The notes beneath the pieces are model-generated. The model did not search any database and had not been told where the DNA came from. It saw only the letters and a list, made by a program, of their open reading frames with translations. Shown here piece after piece: positions 18,437 through 27,046 of a stretch of DNA of 64,000 nucleotides. The stretch comes from Nitrospirota bacterium (lineage in GTDB: Bacteria; Nitrospirota; Thermodesulfovibrionia; UBA6902). The translations under genes were made by a program, and so were the position numbers. Each line of letters begins with the position of its first letter. The first letter of the stretch is position 1. The stretch covers positions 102,528-166,527 of the forward strand of contig JACRHD010000018.1 of assembly GCA_016234115.1 (NCBI GenBank). Direction: 5' to 3'.

Positions 18437-19603
18437 TCATGAAACAGGACGGTAAAAAGAATCCCGCTCTACAGGGACCTTCCCGGCCTTCCCGATTAAA
18501 TCAATCAACTGTGAACGCGTCAATGCGCTGCCTGAAAGCGCTCCCGCGGAGTGTGTGATTTTTTCTTCGATGACGGTGCCGTCCAGGTCGTCGGCCCCGA
18601 ACATCAGAGCTAACTGGGCGATCTTTTCACCTAACATAATCCAGTAAGCCTTAACATGATGGACATTGTCTAAAAACAGCCTCGAGACGGCGATGGTCTT
18701 TAAATCATCAATGCCGGAGGTGTACCCGGCGCAGTCAATCTTTGTGTTTTTCGGGTGAAACGCCAGGGGGATGAAGGCCTGAAATCCGCCTGTCCTGTCC
18801 TGGAGGTCCCTGAGTCTCTGCATGTGCTCCACCCTGTGTTCATATTTTTCAAGATGACCGTATAGCATTGTTGCATTTGTCCTGATGCCGGCGTTGTGCG
18901 CCGCTTCCATTATTTGGAGCCACCTTTTGCCGGATATTTTCTCGGGGCATATCCTGTTTCTTACACGGGTATTGAATATTTCAGCGCCTCCGCCGGGCAT
19001 GGAGTCAAGCCCCGCGCCTTTTAAAGCTCCCAGAATATCGGTGAGAGCCAGACCGCTTATTTTTGAGAAGTAATCTATCTCAACAGCAGTGAATGCTTTT
19101 ATATGGATATGGGGGAAATGTTTTTTTATTTGTCTGAGCAATTCGATATAAAAATCGAATTGCCGCTCCGGATGGAGCCCACCGACGATGTGGACCTCAC
19201 TGAAAGATAGGGGCAAGGGGCAAGGGGCAAGGGGCAAGGAACGGCTTTTTTTGAATTGTGAATTGTGAATTTTGAATTCTTTCTTTTTTGACCCCTGACC
19301 CTTGACCCCTGACCCCTGACCCTGTAATTTTTTTATGATTTCTTTAATGCTTAACTCATACGCACCCTTTTCCCCCTTGGAGCGGCTGAAGGCGCAGAAC
19401 TTGCATCGATTGACGCAGATGTTGGTCGGGTTGATGTGATGGTTCCGGATAAAGTATGCGTTCTTGCCGTTCTTCCTTTCGGCAACGATATTCGCAAGCC
19501 TGCCTATGGTGAAGATGTCGTCGCTTTGGAAAAGTGAAAGGGCATCATCCATTGTCAGACGATGCCCCGAGATGATTTTTCTTTCGATTCTCTTAACGGC
19601 CAC
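18437..19603 (-). CDS. mqnE: Aminofutalosine synthase MqnE (radical SAM), with in-frame repeat insertion
   Basis: Radical SAM enzyme of the futalosine menaquinone pathway, converting 3-[(1-carboxyvinyl)oxy]benzoate to aminofutalosine. The GTG at 19603 is chosen: it overlaps the htpX stop, and the open frame upstream only reads htpX out of frame. It gives 388 residues. The cluster motif CVNRCKFC lies at about residues 63-70, followed by [25 protein letters not shown] and CPEKISG, which are MqnE rather than MqnC signatures. Residues about 95-133 are an in-frame repeat insertion ([14 protein letters not shown]... [10 protein letters not shown]) just before the conserved EVHIVGG strand. Confidence 0.93.
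   Translation of the reverse strand: MAVKRIERKIISGHRLTMDDALSLFQSDDIFTIGRLANIVAERKNGKNAYFIRNHHINPTNICVNRCKFCAFSRSKGEKGAYELSIKEIIKKLQGQGSGVKGQGSKKKEFKIHNSQFKKSRSLPLAPCPLPLSFSEVHIVGGLHPERQFDFYIELLRQIKKHFPHIHIKAFTAVEIDYFSKISGLALTDILGALKGAGLDSMPGGGAEIFNTRVRNRICPEKISGKRWLQIMEAAHNAGIRTNATMLYGHLEKYEHRVEHMQRLRDLQDRTGGFQAFIPLAFHPKNTKIDCAGYTSGIDDLKTIAVSRLFLDNVHHVKAYWIMLGEKIAQLALMFGADDLDGTVIEEKITHSAGALSGSALTRSQLIDLIGKAGKVPVERDSFYRPVS
19205..19325. repeat. Heptamer arrays inserted in mqnE
   Basis: GGGGCAAGGGGCAAGGGGC (7-nt GGGGCAA units), TTGTGAATTGTGAATTTTG units and the complementary TTGACCCCTGACCCCTGACC array lie together. The outer arms can pair. The whole is a multiple of three and keeps the mqnE frame. 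Confidence 0.9.
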
Positions 19604-20438
19604 GCCCCATGGCCTCGAGCCTTGCCACCCTTTCCTCAATCGGCGGATGCGTGCTGAACAGCTTGACGATACCGCCGCCTGAGAGCGGATTGACGATGAA
19701 CATATGGGATGTGGCGGGTGTTGCGTCAAGGGGTATCTTCTGCGAAGCCATATGAAGCTTCTTCAATGCATTGGCCAGATACAGAGGGTTGCCTGCAATC
19801 CTCGCGCCTCCCTGATCAGCAGTGTATTCCCTTGATCTCGATATCGCCATCTGTATGAGCATGGCAGCGATAGGTCCCACGATCATCATTACAATCGCCG
19901 CAATCGGGCTGCCGCCTTCATCGTCATCGTGCCTTCCGCCGAATATCATGGCCCACTGGGCCATCTGTGCAAGATAGCTGATGGCCCCCGCAATCGTTGC
20001 CGCGACTGTGCTGATAAGGATGTCCCGGTGTTTGATATGCGCGAGTTCATGCCCTATTACCCCTTCGAGTTCTTCCCTGCTGAGTATCCGCATTATCCCT
20101 GTCGTTGCCGCTACCGCTGCGTGGGCCGGGTTTCTTCCGGTAGCAAAGGCATTCGGCTGGTCCTGGTTGATTATGTAAACTTTGGGCATCGGAAGTTCAG
20201 CCTTTTGCGAGAGCCTTCTCACAATTGAATAAAGCTCCGGGGCGTCGCCTTCAGTTACCTCGCGCGCTCCGTACATTTTAAGCACGATCTTGTCGCTGAA
20301 CCAGTACGTAACGAAGTTCATAACAAGGGCGAACATAAGCGCCATCGTCATCCCTGATCTTCCTCCCATAGCAGCCCCCGCCCACACAAGAATAAGTGTG
20401 AGGCCCACCATGAAAACCATTGTCTTAAGTGTGTTCAT
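19593..20438 (-). CDS. htpX: Membrane zinc metalloprotease HtpX
   Basis: An inner-membrane M48 protease for quality control of misfolded membrane proteins. The 281-residue protein has two N-terminal hydrophobic segments (about 8-45). The HEXXH motif GHELAHIKH holds zinc ligands H130 and H134 with catalytic E131. Two more hydrophobic segments (about 142-200) follow, with the third-ligand region [10 protein letters not shown] near 210. A GGAGG site precedes ATG, and a sigma-70-type promoter lies upstream. The stop overlaps the mqnE start. Confidence 0.96.
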   Translation of the reverse strand: MNTLKTMVFMVGLTLILVWAGAAMGGRSGMTMALMFALVMNFVTYWFSDKIVLKMYGAREVTEGDAPELYSIVRRLSQKAELPMPKVYIINQDQPNAFATGRNPAHAAVAATTGIMRILSREELEGVIGHELAHIKHRDILISTVAATIAGAISYLAQMAQWAMIFGGRHDDDEGGSPIAAIVMMIVGPIAAMLIQMAISRSREYTADQGGARIAGNPLYLANALKKLHMASQKIPLDATPATSHMFIVNPLSGGGIVKLFSTHPPIEERVARLEAMGRGR

Positions 20439-20484
20439 TCCCTTTTTCCTCCAGTTTCCTTCAAAAGCAATCTGAGCTATCGTT

Positions 20485-20513
20485 ATTTTACATAAGTCTT
20501 TATATCAAAGCAA
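20485..20513 (-). promoter_or_regulatory. Candidate sigma-70 promoter for htpX-mqnE
   Basis: On the minus strand TTGCTT (20513-20508) is followed by a 17-nt spacer and TAAAAT (20490-20485), about 47 nt upstream of the htpX ATG. It was identified by consensus only. Confidence 0.5.
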
Positions 20514-20540
20514 TAATGAAGAATTGATGAAGAGACACTC

Positions 20541-20640
20541 GTTATAGCGTTTTAGCGTTACAGCGTTATAGCGTTTTAGAGTTGAAGTGTTATAGCGTTC
20601 AAACTCACAACGCGATAAACGCTATAACGCTCAACGCCCT
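20541..20640. repeat. GCGTTATA octamer array with complementary arm
   Basis: Tandem 8-nt units GCGTTATA/GCGTTTTA/GCGTTACA run from about 20541. The complementary AACGCTATAACGCTC array follows near 20617-20638. It can form a long hairpin in the htpX/zinc-protein intergenic region. Confidence 0.9.
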
Positions 20641-20714
20641 GAACCGGCCCGGTCCATGAATTAAAGGCGATTTTGACAATTACCGATAAGAGGTCTAAGA
20701 AGGAGGATAAAAAA

Positions 20715-21044
20715 ATGTTTGAACCTCTCGCAAAATGTAATGTCTGCAAGAAAGAGTACACGTCCATGCATGTGGAAGTCATGCCTGGGACGATTGTTCA
20801 CGTCTGTCAGAACTGCCTTGAAAAGGCAAAGACAAACTTCATCTGGATATGCATGAGCTGCGGAAAAGCGTACATGAGGCCCAAGGAGACGGTCATAAGC
20901 AGGCTCAGAGATCCGGAACTGAAGCGGGCGTATATGATATGCGAAGACATGGTGATCGTTCAGGGCATAGATGCATGCATAGAATGCGACCCTGAGACCA
21001 TTCAGGCTTACATGGGGTCTATCCAGACCGCGGCGCATTGCTGA
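20715..21044 (+). CDS. Cys-rich putative zinc-binding protein
   Basis: A 109-residue protein of unknown function. A strong AGGAGG site lies 7 nt before the ATG at 20715, which fixes the start. Cys pairs C8/C11, C31/C34, C46/C49 and C88/C91, plus C76 and C109, suggest two treble-clef or zinc-ribbon modules. No catalytic motif, signal peptide or membrane segment is seen, so it is probably cytoplasmic. It is flanked by a repeat array and a convergent phosphoribosyltransferase, so the context gives no clue. Confidence 0.75.
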   Translation: MFEPLAKCNVCKKEYTSMHVEVMPGTIVHVCQNCLEKAKTNFIWICMSCGKAYMRPKETVISRLRDPELKRAYMICEDMVIVQGIDACIECDPETIQAYMGSIQTAAHC

Positions 21045-21082
21045 TTCGGAAATCCGGACAGGCCGCCGCGGGGGATATGTCT

Positions 21083-21757
21083 TTAAACGGCCCTGACCTT
21101 TTTGCCGGTCGCTGATTTTTGCAGCAACTCCACAACCTCTTCATCGACGACCTGGGTGAAGTCCCCGTAAAACGATCCTACGGACATAAAATAATCCGGG
21201 GTCTCAAGGCAGATAAATTCATCAATCGACCGCTGAAGCTCCTCGGCAGTCGCAGGAGGAGCGACCGGAAGAGCAACTACCAGTTTCGCGATATCCTCCG
21301 TCTTCAGGGTGGAAATGGCCGCCTTCATTGTGGCGCCCGTTGCGACCCCGTCATCCGCAAGTATAATAATTTTCCCCCTGAGGTCCGGGATACCCTTCCC
21401 TTTCCGGTACAGATTTATTCTCCGTTGAATCTCCGCCCTCTGCCTGGAAATCTCATTATCTATATATTTTCGTGAAACGCCGCCCGATGATATGAGGGAC
21501 TCATTCAAGACTACAGCTCCCGTCTCGGAGACCGCCCCGACGGCAAGCTCAGGCTGTCCGGGAAAGCCTATCTTCCTGATTATGATTATATCCAGCGGGC
21601 AATTGAGGCACGAGGCGATTTCAAAACCTGTAACAACACCCCCTCTCGGAAGGGCCAATACAATGACCCCCTCCCTGTCCTTGTAAGCCATCAACCTCTT
21701 TGCAAGTTCAAGTCCCGCGTCCCTTCTGTCTTTAAAAATCCTGTTGTCCTCTTCCAT
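21083..21757 (-). CDS. Phosphoribosyltransferase-family protein
   Basis: A 224-residue type I PRTase fold protein of the group often annotated as 'predicted phosphoribosyltransferase'. The PRPP-binding loop IILADDGVATGAT lies at about 131-143, and an N-terminal LALPRGGVVTGFEIA segment at 34-49. There is no hood domain diagnostic of a particular base. Members are often found near hydrolases or stress genes; here it stands alone between the Cys-rich protein and the DUF4380 gene. Confidence 0.85.
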   Translation of the reverse strand: MEEDNRIFKDRRDAGLELAKRLMAYKDREGVIVLALPRGGVVTGFEIASCLNCPLDIIIIRKIGFPGQPELAVGAVSETGAVVLNESLISSGGVSRKYIDNEISRQRAEIQRRINLYRKGKGIPDLRGKIIILADDGVATGATMKAAISTLKTEDIAKLVVALPVAPPATAEELQRSIDEFICLETPDYFMSVGSFYGDFTQVVDEEVVELLQKSATGKKVRAV

Positions 21758-21863
21758 TAGGCCGTTCCTCCTGAAGAATTATGCTGCGGAGCTTTATTAA
21801 GTCTTCGGGCCTTTGTTCGAATCCGGGTGAATCCGCGGCCGCTTGCCTTTAAAACACATCATA

Positions 21864-22778
21864 TCACAAATCTCCGCTCATGACTTTTCTTAGCAACTGT
21901 TCAATCCCGGCTTCATCATCCGGCGGCTCAGGGACGTTATCGAAAAGCCCCCACTGCTCCTCATGCCCGATGAATGAATCAGGCGCAAGCACGGTCAGGG
22001 GAGACAGGGTTTCCATCTCCAGCATGAAATCATTGAGATAGGATTCGTACGACGCGCCGAAGTCAGGGTATCGGACGTCTGGAAGGTGTTTGTAATACTT
22101 CACAAAAAGACGGCCGCGGTTGAAATACGCGGCCCAGCCTTTTTCATTGGAAAGGCCGAGCTTGAAGGGCTGTTCGGTCCGGGGGTCATGCTTCAGGATT
22201 ATATATCGCTCTCCCCAGTACACACGGGGATCATTGATTTTTGTATACGGCCACAAAGAAATGACCCTGTTCGGCAGCAGTCCGGTATCTTTCCCGCCTT
22301 GAGGGATAATCTCTTTCCCACCTGTTGCCATCGCGGTTATCGCCCATACGGACATCTCTGCCGGCAGCAATCCTTTGTTCGTCAGACGGTGAACGACTTT
22401 CACGGAGGGGCTGTCGGGAGAAAGCGTTATCATCATCTCCTTTTTTATGCCTGTGAGAAGTTCGGTGTCCTGGACCGTATGGATGCCGTTTGCAATTTCA
22501 TTGCACTGAACGGGGAAATTGTCGGGCACATATGTCCTTTCTCTGTCCTCAGGACTGTGCCAGAGGCGATGTCCGCCGTATATCCTCCATTCATCGCCGC
22601 CGGTAAGTCCCAGCGTTGATTCCACTTCACACAATTCGTTTTCCTTCCCTGTAATGCCGTACCGGATGATCCTCGGGCCGACGTCGGCGGTCACAATCAG
22701 ATCGACAATATCATTTGAAATCCGAACGCAGTTCTTCCAACCGCCGTAGGGGATTTTGTTAACCTGCACCCTCGCCAT
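21864..22778 (-). CDS. DUF4380 family, galactose-mutarotase-like protein
   Basis: A 304-residue protein resembling DUF4380 members, which adopt a beta-sandwich like aldose 1-epimerases and other carbohydrate-binding folds. Visible landmarks are YGGWKNCVRISN near the start, YGGHRLWHSPED (about 67-78) and GHEEQWGLF near the C-terminus. There is no signal peptide. An epimerase or sugar-binding role is possible but unproven. It is followed upstream (on the plus strand) by a 337-nt non-coding stretch before the large secreted protein. Confidence 0.7.
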   Translation of the reverse strand: MARVQVNKIPYGGWKNCVRISNDIVDLIVTADVGPRIIRYGITGKENELCEVESTLGLTGGDEWRIYGGHRLWHSPEDRERTYVPDNFPVQCNEIANGIHTVQDTELLTGIKKEMMITLSPDSPSVKVVHRLTNKGLLPAEMSVWAITAMATGGKEIIPQGGKDTGLLPNRVISLWPYTKINDPRVYWGERYIILKHDPRTEQPFKLGLSNEKGWAAYFNRGRLFVKYYKHLPDVRYPDFGASYESYLNDFMLEMETLSPLTVLAPDSFIGHEEQWGLFDNVPEPPDDEAGIEQLLRKVMSGDL

Positions 22779-23115
22779 GACAGATATTATACCCCACGGA
22801 TTTCACGGATTTCTGTCTGTCGTCAGCGTCAGTTCCGTTTAAGGTCGAGAAGATTGTAAAGATAAATAACATGTCGGATTACTTAACTCTCAAGAAATGA
22901 TTATGTGTGCCTTTTCGTAACTTCCGGTGTTTTAAGAATATTACTGGCGTCATTCTTAATTTCTTAAATACGGCGGGGGAATATTACTTTACATTAAATT
23001 TATAGGCAGCAGTAATGTTTAACATGAAATCAAATGGTTATGAATTAGCACACATTTTGCGTACTTTTTTATGGGTATATGTCTCTTTTACTTTCCTTAT
23101 AAAGGAGTGCATACA
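22779..23115. other. Non-coding region upstream of the secreted dockerin protein
   Basis: 337 nt without a gene. It contains two direct copies of GAATATTACT about 45 nt apart (near 22938 and 22979) and a weak sigma-54-like element at 23035-23050. An AGGAG ribosome-binding site lies at 23102-23107. The AT-rich composition fits a promoter region. Confidence 0.5.
23035..23050 (+). promoter_or_regulatory. Weak sigma-54-like -24/-12 candidate
   Basis: TGGTTATGAATTAGCA has GG and GC separated by exactly 10 nt and matches TGG...N5...T-GCA. The -24 element lacks the usual CAC, so support is weak. It lies about 65 nt upstream of the dockerin gene start. Confidence 0.25.
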
Positions 23116-26100
23116 ATGAAAACAAAAAGTCATTTAGGTCCATTGAGTGTTTTTTCACTTCTCTTGTTACTGGTTTCCTTCATCGCCTATGTGCCGGCCT
23201 GGGGAGAATCATATGTGGCTTCAGTGGATGGAGGGAACCTGCTTAAGGTAGCGCGGATCAGCGATATAGGGGGCTCCCCCTCTGCAGAACAGATATCTAT
23301 CGACATAAGAGCCGATTTCCCCGCGCAGGTTTTTAGCGACGGCGATGAATCATGTCCGGTCCCTACGATCAGAGACGTCACCTTCCTTGACCCTGGGGGA
23401 TGCTGTAACAGGGTCAGGATAGCGGTCCTCGGGATGTGCAATATCCATGTGCCGCTGCAAACGCCGCCCTGGTGGGGGCGTCTGCATATGCTGCTCGGCC
23501 GGGTCGTCTTTTACGACATTACATCAGACGGCCCTCTTGCCGCGGTCAATGCCGGGACCACTGTTATCGAGGAAAATTTCAGCACGAGCTGGGACACTAT
23601 AATCGTGCCATGGGGCTACACCCCTGGTGAATCCTACCGGATAGCAGGCCTAAGTTCAGGGGGGTTTCTGGTAGAGACCGGCGGCGCCGGCATGTATTGC
23701 GGCACCTGGGGCTGTGCGGAAGATAATTTCAGCAGCTACAGGTACCGCGTCTTTTTCAATGACAAGTACAATAGGGGGTTTGCGAATTACGAAGCCACAG
23801 GTTATCTGACAGAACGCGACATAGCAGGGTTTGCCGGCGCAGAGGACAAATTTGCCTCGGTCAGCAGAGGCTCGGCAGGCGGCATGTTTTATAATCTCTA
23901 TCGCTACGGCATTGACTGGACGAGCTCGCAGATTATCGAGGAAGGCGCGCAGTCAAATTACGACGGGGCATACTACAAAAACCAGGCAGCGCCGCTTGCC
24001 GACGTAGCAGACCACATTGTGGGAGGCGGCATTGTCGTAAATAACGACCACGCTGCCGCATTCAATTACCGGCCGGACTTTGCCTACCCTGATATTGTAT
24101 GGCAGCCCGAATGGGGCGGCATATGGCTTTCCAATATCGACGAAGTCCTCGGCATCAGCTCAAATGACGCAAATCTTTACGCCGTGCTTCGCAGAAACGG
24201 CGCGAACTATGAGCTTTACAAAATCAACAGCGCCGACGGCGTGTATGAAAACACGGGCTTCAGTTTTTCATGGGAAGGGGCATACCGCTCTGACGGCGAC
24301 GCCATCATAAAGAAATTCGAGATCGGTCTTGCCTCTCCGAATAAAGGAGGGGACACGGGAATGGTAAGTCCTTTCATATACGGGACAGGGCTTGCCTCCG
24401 GGGCATCCGTAAAGCTTGCGCGCGCGGGAGAGCCCGATATAACACCGCAGCAGGTGGTCTTTAAAAACCGCAATACCCTGATACCGACCTTTGACCTCAG
24501 GGGGAAGGCAAGGGGAAGCTGGGACATAGTAGTAACGAATCCCGACACCACCACCACCAGCCTTGCCGATGGTTTCACCATTGAAGAAGGCCGGGTCGCT
24601 GCCCCCTGGGTCAGCATTGTGGGGAGTAATGCTTTCAGGTCGGGGTTCCCGTATACATTCAAAGTGGTCTATGGCAATAACGGCAATATCGACGCCCACG
24701 GCGTGCCTCTGTTTATCAGCGGCATCCCGAATTATGTAAATGTGCAGCTTGATTTCGAACTCACGCCCCCGCCGCAGTTGAATGACCCCCCGATAGATTT
24801 TTCCCAGTGGTCAACGGTAATCACCAGCGCGGACGGCACTCACAAGATTATTCCGCTTCTGATCGGCAACATCCCTCCCGGTAATTCGCGCTCGCTCAGC
24901 ATTACCCTGACTCAAACCGGAAACCAGCCTTTTACTCTTAAGGCCATGATAGCAAAGCCCTGGTTCGGCTCAGGGATATCTTATGAGGCGCTGCAGTGCT
25001 TTATGGGCGCTCTTCAACTGGCTTGCACCTCGGTGCCTGTCCTGGATTGCATAACCGCGGCATTGTCTTTCGGGTTCGACCTCGGCGACCTTGTGCTTGG
25101 CGCGCCCGCAGGCTGGGATGACGTCGGCAGTCTTACCTGGGGCGCGATCAATTTAGGCATGCAGTGCGCGGATGAAGCCGGGTTTGTAGGGTCGGAAATC
25201 GCCTTTGATCCCTGGTCAATAGTCGCCAGCGGGACTTTCAGCACCGTGGACTGCGGCACGGACGCATTAGGGATCGAGATGCCCCTCATTCCGTTCAGCT
25301 CCGGGGACCCGAATGCCAAATATGGTCTGCAGGGTGTCGGCAGCGCCAGGAATATCTCCGGGGAAGATCCGGTACCGTATTCCGTATTTTTCGAAAACGT
25401 AGAGACCGCTACTGCCCCTGCGCGAGAGATAGTCATCACCGACCAGCTTGATACTTCAACGCTTGATCTGAGCACCTTCAGTCTCGGACCGATCTCCTTC
25501 GGCAGCAGTGAAGTGGTTCCTCCACAGGGCCTGAGCGACTATACGACCGTAGTGGACCTCAGGCCGGGGAACGACCTCCTCGTGGGCATTAACGCCCGCC
25601 TAAACAGCGAGACCGGACTTCTCACCTTTCGCTTCACCTCTATCGACCCGAACACGGGGGGCGATCCCGGGGACCCTTTAGCAGGGTTTCTGCCGCCCAA
25701 CGTCAGCCCGCCGGAGGGTGAGGGAAGCGTCATCTTTACTGTAAAACCCAAGCCTGCGCTTGGGCCCGGGACGGAGATAAAGAACAAGGCGACTATTGTG
25801 TTTGACATGAACGAGCCGGTCGAGACCAATGAGTGGCTGAATACCATCGACATCGACTCTGACGGCGACGGTTATATCAGCGCCGCAGATTGCGATGATA
25901 CAAATTCTTCGGTAAAGCCGGGGGCGTCAGAGGTATGCGACGCCGTGGATAATAATTGTGACGGAATGGTCGATGAGGGTTTTGCCGCGCCCCTGATAAG
26001 CGATATGAGCGTTGAAGGCTGTCTTTCCGAGCTTTGCAAAAGCGATCTGAATGCGTCTGCGACAGACTCATGCGGAGGCAATCTCACATACGCGTGGACG

Positions 26101-26454
26101 CCTTTAAACGGCGGCGCAATTTCAGGCAGCGGGGCAAGCGTCCGGTTCGATCCCCCTGACAACGGCCCTCATCCGTGCCCTTATCAGGCGCAGCTTACCG
26201 TGACATCTGATGTATCCGGATTATCATCGACTCAGGTTGTGGACATATACATCAAGACGGCCGGAGATGTAAATGGAGACGGTGTGGTAAACCTGATGGA
26301 CAAGCTTCTGGTGCGGCAGCATTTCGGCCAATCGGAAGGAGACCCTGACTGGGACCCCCGTGCCGACGCGACCTGTGACGGGGTAGTGAACCTGATGGAC
26401 AAGCTCAAGGTCAGGCAGCAATTCGGCCGGACCGGGGGGTGTGGATGCCAATGA
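23116..26454 (+). CDS. Large secreted protein with MopE-like metal motif and C-terminal dockerin repeats
   Basis: A 1112-residue exported protein. ATG at 23116 has AGGAG 8 nt upstream and starts a signal peptide (residues 1-30, LLLLLVSFIAYVPAWG). In order: an N-terminal region of unknown fold; an IPT/TIG-like beta-sandwich (about 408-490, SPFIYGTGLASGASVKL); conserved repeat-type domains (about 495-910, including DPNAKYGLQGVG and GTEIKNKATIVFDMNEP); a MopE-type metal-binding motif (about 914-955, DSDGDGY...DADC-like DCDDTN...DAVDNNCDGMVDEG); a PKD-like domain (about 960-1045). It ends with a dockerin type I pair (1050-1105, GDVNGDGVVNLMDKLLVRQHFG and CDGVVNLMDKLKVRQQFG). No cell-anchor sequence was seen. 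The dockerin implies binding to a cohesin on another protein, not present here. Confidence 0.85.
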   Translation: MKTKSHLGPLSVFSLLLLLVSFIAYVPAWGESYVASVDGGNLLKVARISDIGGSPSAEQISIDIRADFPAQVFSDGDESCPVPTIRDVTFLDPGGCCNRVRIAVLGMCNIHVPLQTPPWWGRLHMLLGRVVFYDITSDGPLAAVNAGTTVIEENFSTSWDTIIVPWGYTPGESYRIAGLSSGGFLVETGGAGMYCGTWGCAEDNFSSYRYRVFFNDKYNRGFANYEATGYLTERDIAGFAGAEDKFASVSRGSAGGMFYNLYRYGIDWTSSQIIEEGAQSNYDGAYYKNQAAPLADVADHIVGGGIVVNNDHAAAFNYRPDFAYPDIVWQPEWGGIWLSNIDEVLGISSNDANLYAVLRRNGANYELYKINSADGVYENTGFSFSWEGAYRSDGDAIIKKFEIGLASPNKGGDTGMVSPFIYGTGLASGASVKLARAGEPDITPQQVVFKNRNTLIPTFDLRGKARGSWDIVVTNPDTTTTSLADGFTIEEGRVAAPWVSIVGSNAFRSGFPYTFKVVYGNNGNIDAHGVPLFISGIPNYVNVQLDFELTPPPQLNDPPIDFSQWSTVITSADGTHKIIPLLIGNIPPGNSRSLSITLTQTGNQPFTLKAMIAKPWFGSGISYEALQCFMGALQLACTSVPVLDCITAALSFGFDLGDLVLGAPAGWDDVGSLTWGAINLGMQCADEAGFVGSEIAFDPWSIVASGTFSTVDCGTDALGIEMPLIPFSSGDPNAKYGLQGVGSARNISGEDPVPYSVFFENVETATAPAREIVITDQLDTSTLDLSTFSLGPISFGSSEVVPPQGLSDYTTVVDLRPGNDLLVGINARLNSETGLLTFRFTSIDPNTGGDPGDPLAGFLPPNVSPPEGEGSVIFTVKPKPALGPGTEIKNKATIVFDMNEPVETNEWLNTIDIDSDGDGYISAADCDDTNSSVKPGASEVCDAVDNNCDGMVDEGFAAPLISDMSVEGCLSELCKSDLNASATDSCGGNLTYAWTPLNGGAISGSGASVRFDPPDNGPHPCPYQAQLTVTSDVSGLSSTQVVDIYIKTAGDVNGDGVVNLMDKLLVRQHFGQSEGDPDWDPRADATCDGVVNLMDKLKVRQQFGRTGGCGCQ

Positions 26455-26499
26455 TGACATGTTTCTTCCGACACTGGTGTTTGCTATAATTACACCCGT

Positions 26500-27033
26500 A
26501 TGCAAATTGTTCTCGCCGGACCTCACCAGGTCAAGTTATTTGCCGGAATGCTTTCCCCGGACCTTTCTCTTTTTGAAAGGCTTTCAGAAATGCTGCAGGA
26601 TATCTATGGCCCTGCTGATCTTGAAAGCCCTGTCTGGCCCTGGGAGCATACAAAATATTACTCGGAAGAAATGGGAACAGGACTGAAAAGGAAGTTTATT
26701 TTTTTCAGGGAACTCATAAACCCGTGGACCATTTCAGAGATAAAACTGAGAACAATAGAGCTCGAAAAACAGTTCATGAATGAAAAGGGCGGCAGGGGGA
26801 TAAACCTTGACCCCGGATATTTAGACTCGGCAAAGATTGTTCTTGTGTCTACCAAGGATTTTTCTCACAGGATATATCTCGGCAGCGGCATCTACGCAGA
26901 GGTGACCCTCATCTATTCGGGAAAGAATTATATGATGCTGCCGTATACCTACCCGGACTTCAGGACCGAAGAATATCTCGATATCTTCAGGAGGGCGCGG
27001 GAGATTTATAAGTCATGCAGGGGCGGGGTTTAA
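26500..27033 (+). CDS. DUF4416 family protein
   Basis: A 177-residue protein matching DUF4416, a family common in Nitrospirota, Deltaproteobacteria-like lineages and Thermodesulfobacteria. Typical segments: GPADLESPVWPWEHTKYYSEEMG (about 37-59), LDPGYLDSAKIVLVSTKDFSHRIYLG (about 112-137) and LPYTYPDFRTEEY near 157. Function is unknown. The last three codons come from a REP-like palindrome that also covers the stop. Confidence 0.88.
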   Translation: MQIVLAGPHQVKLFAGMLSPDLSLFERLSEMLQDIYGPADLESPVWPWEHTKYYSEEMGTGLKRKFIFFRELINPWTISEIKLRTIELEKQFMNEKGGRGINLDPGYLDSAKIVLVSTKDFSHRIYLGSGIYAEVTLIYSGKNYMMLPYTYPDFRTEEYLDIFRRAREIYKSCRGGV

Positions 27034-27046
27034 ACCCGCCCTACTT
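27019..27046. repeat. AGGGGCGGGGTTTAAACCCGCCC palindrome
   Basis: A near-perfect REP-family palindrome spans the DUF4416 stop and the stop of the convergent BPL-N-like gene, the likely end of the cobalamin operon. It may serve as a bidirectional transcript end. Confidence 0.85.
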
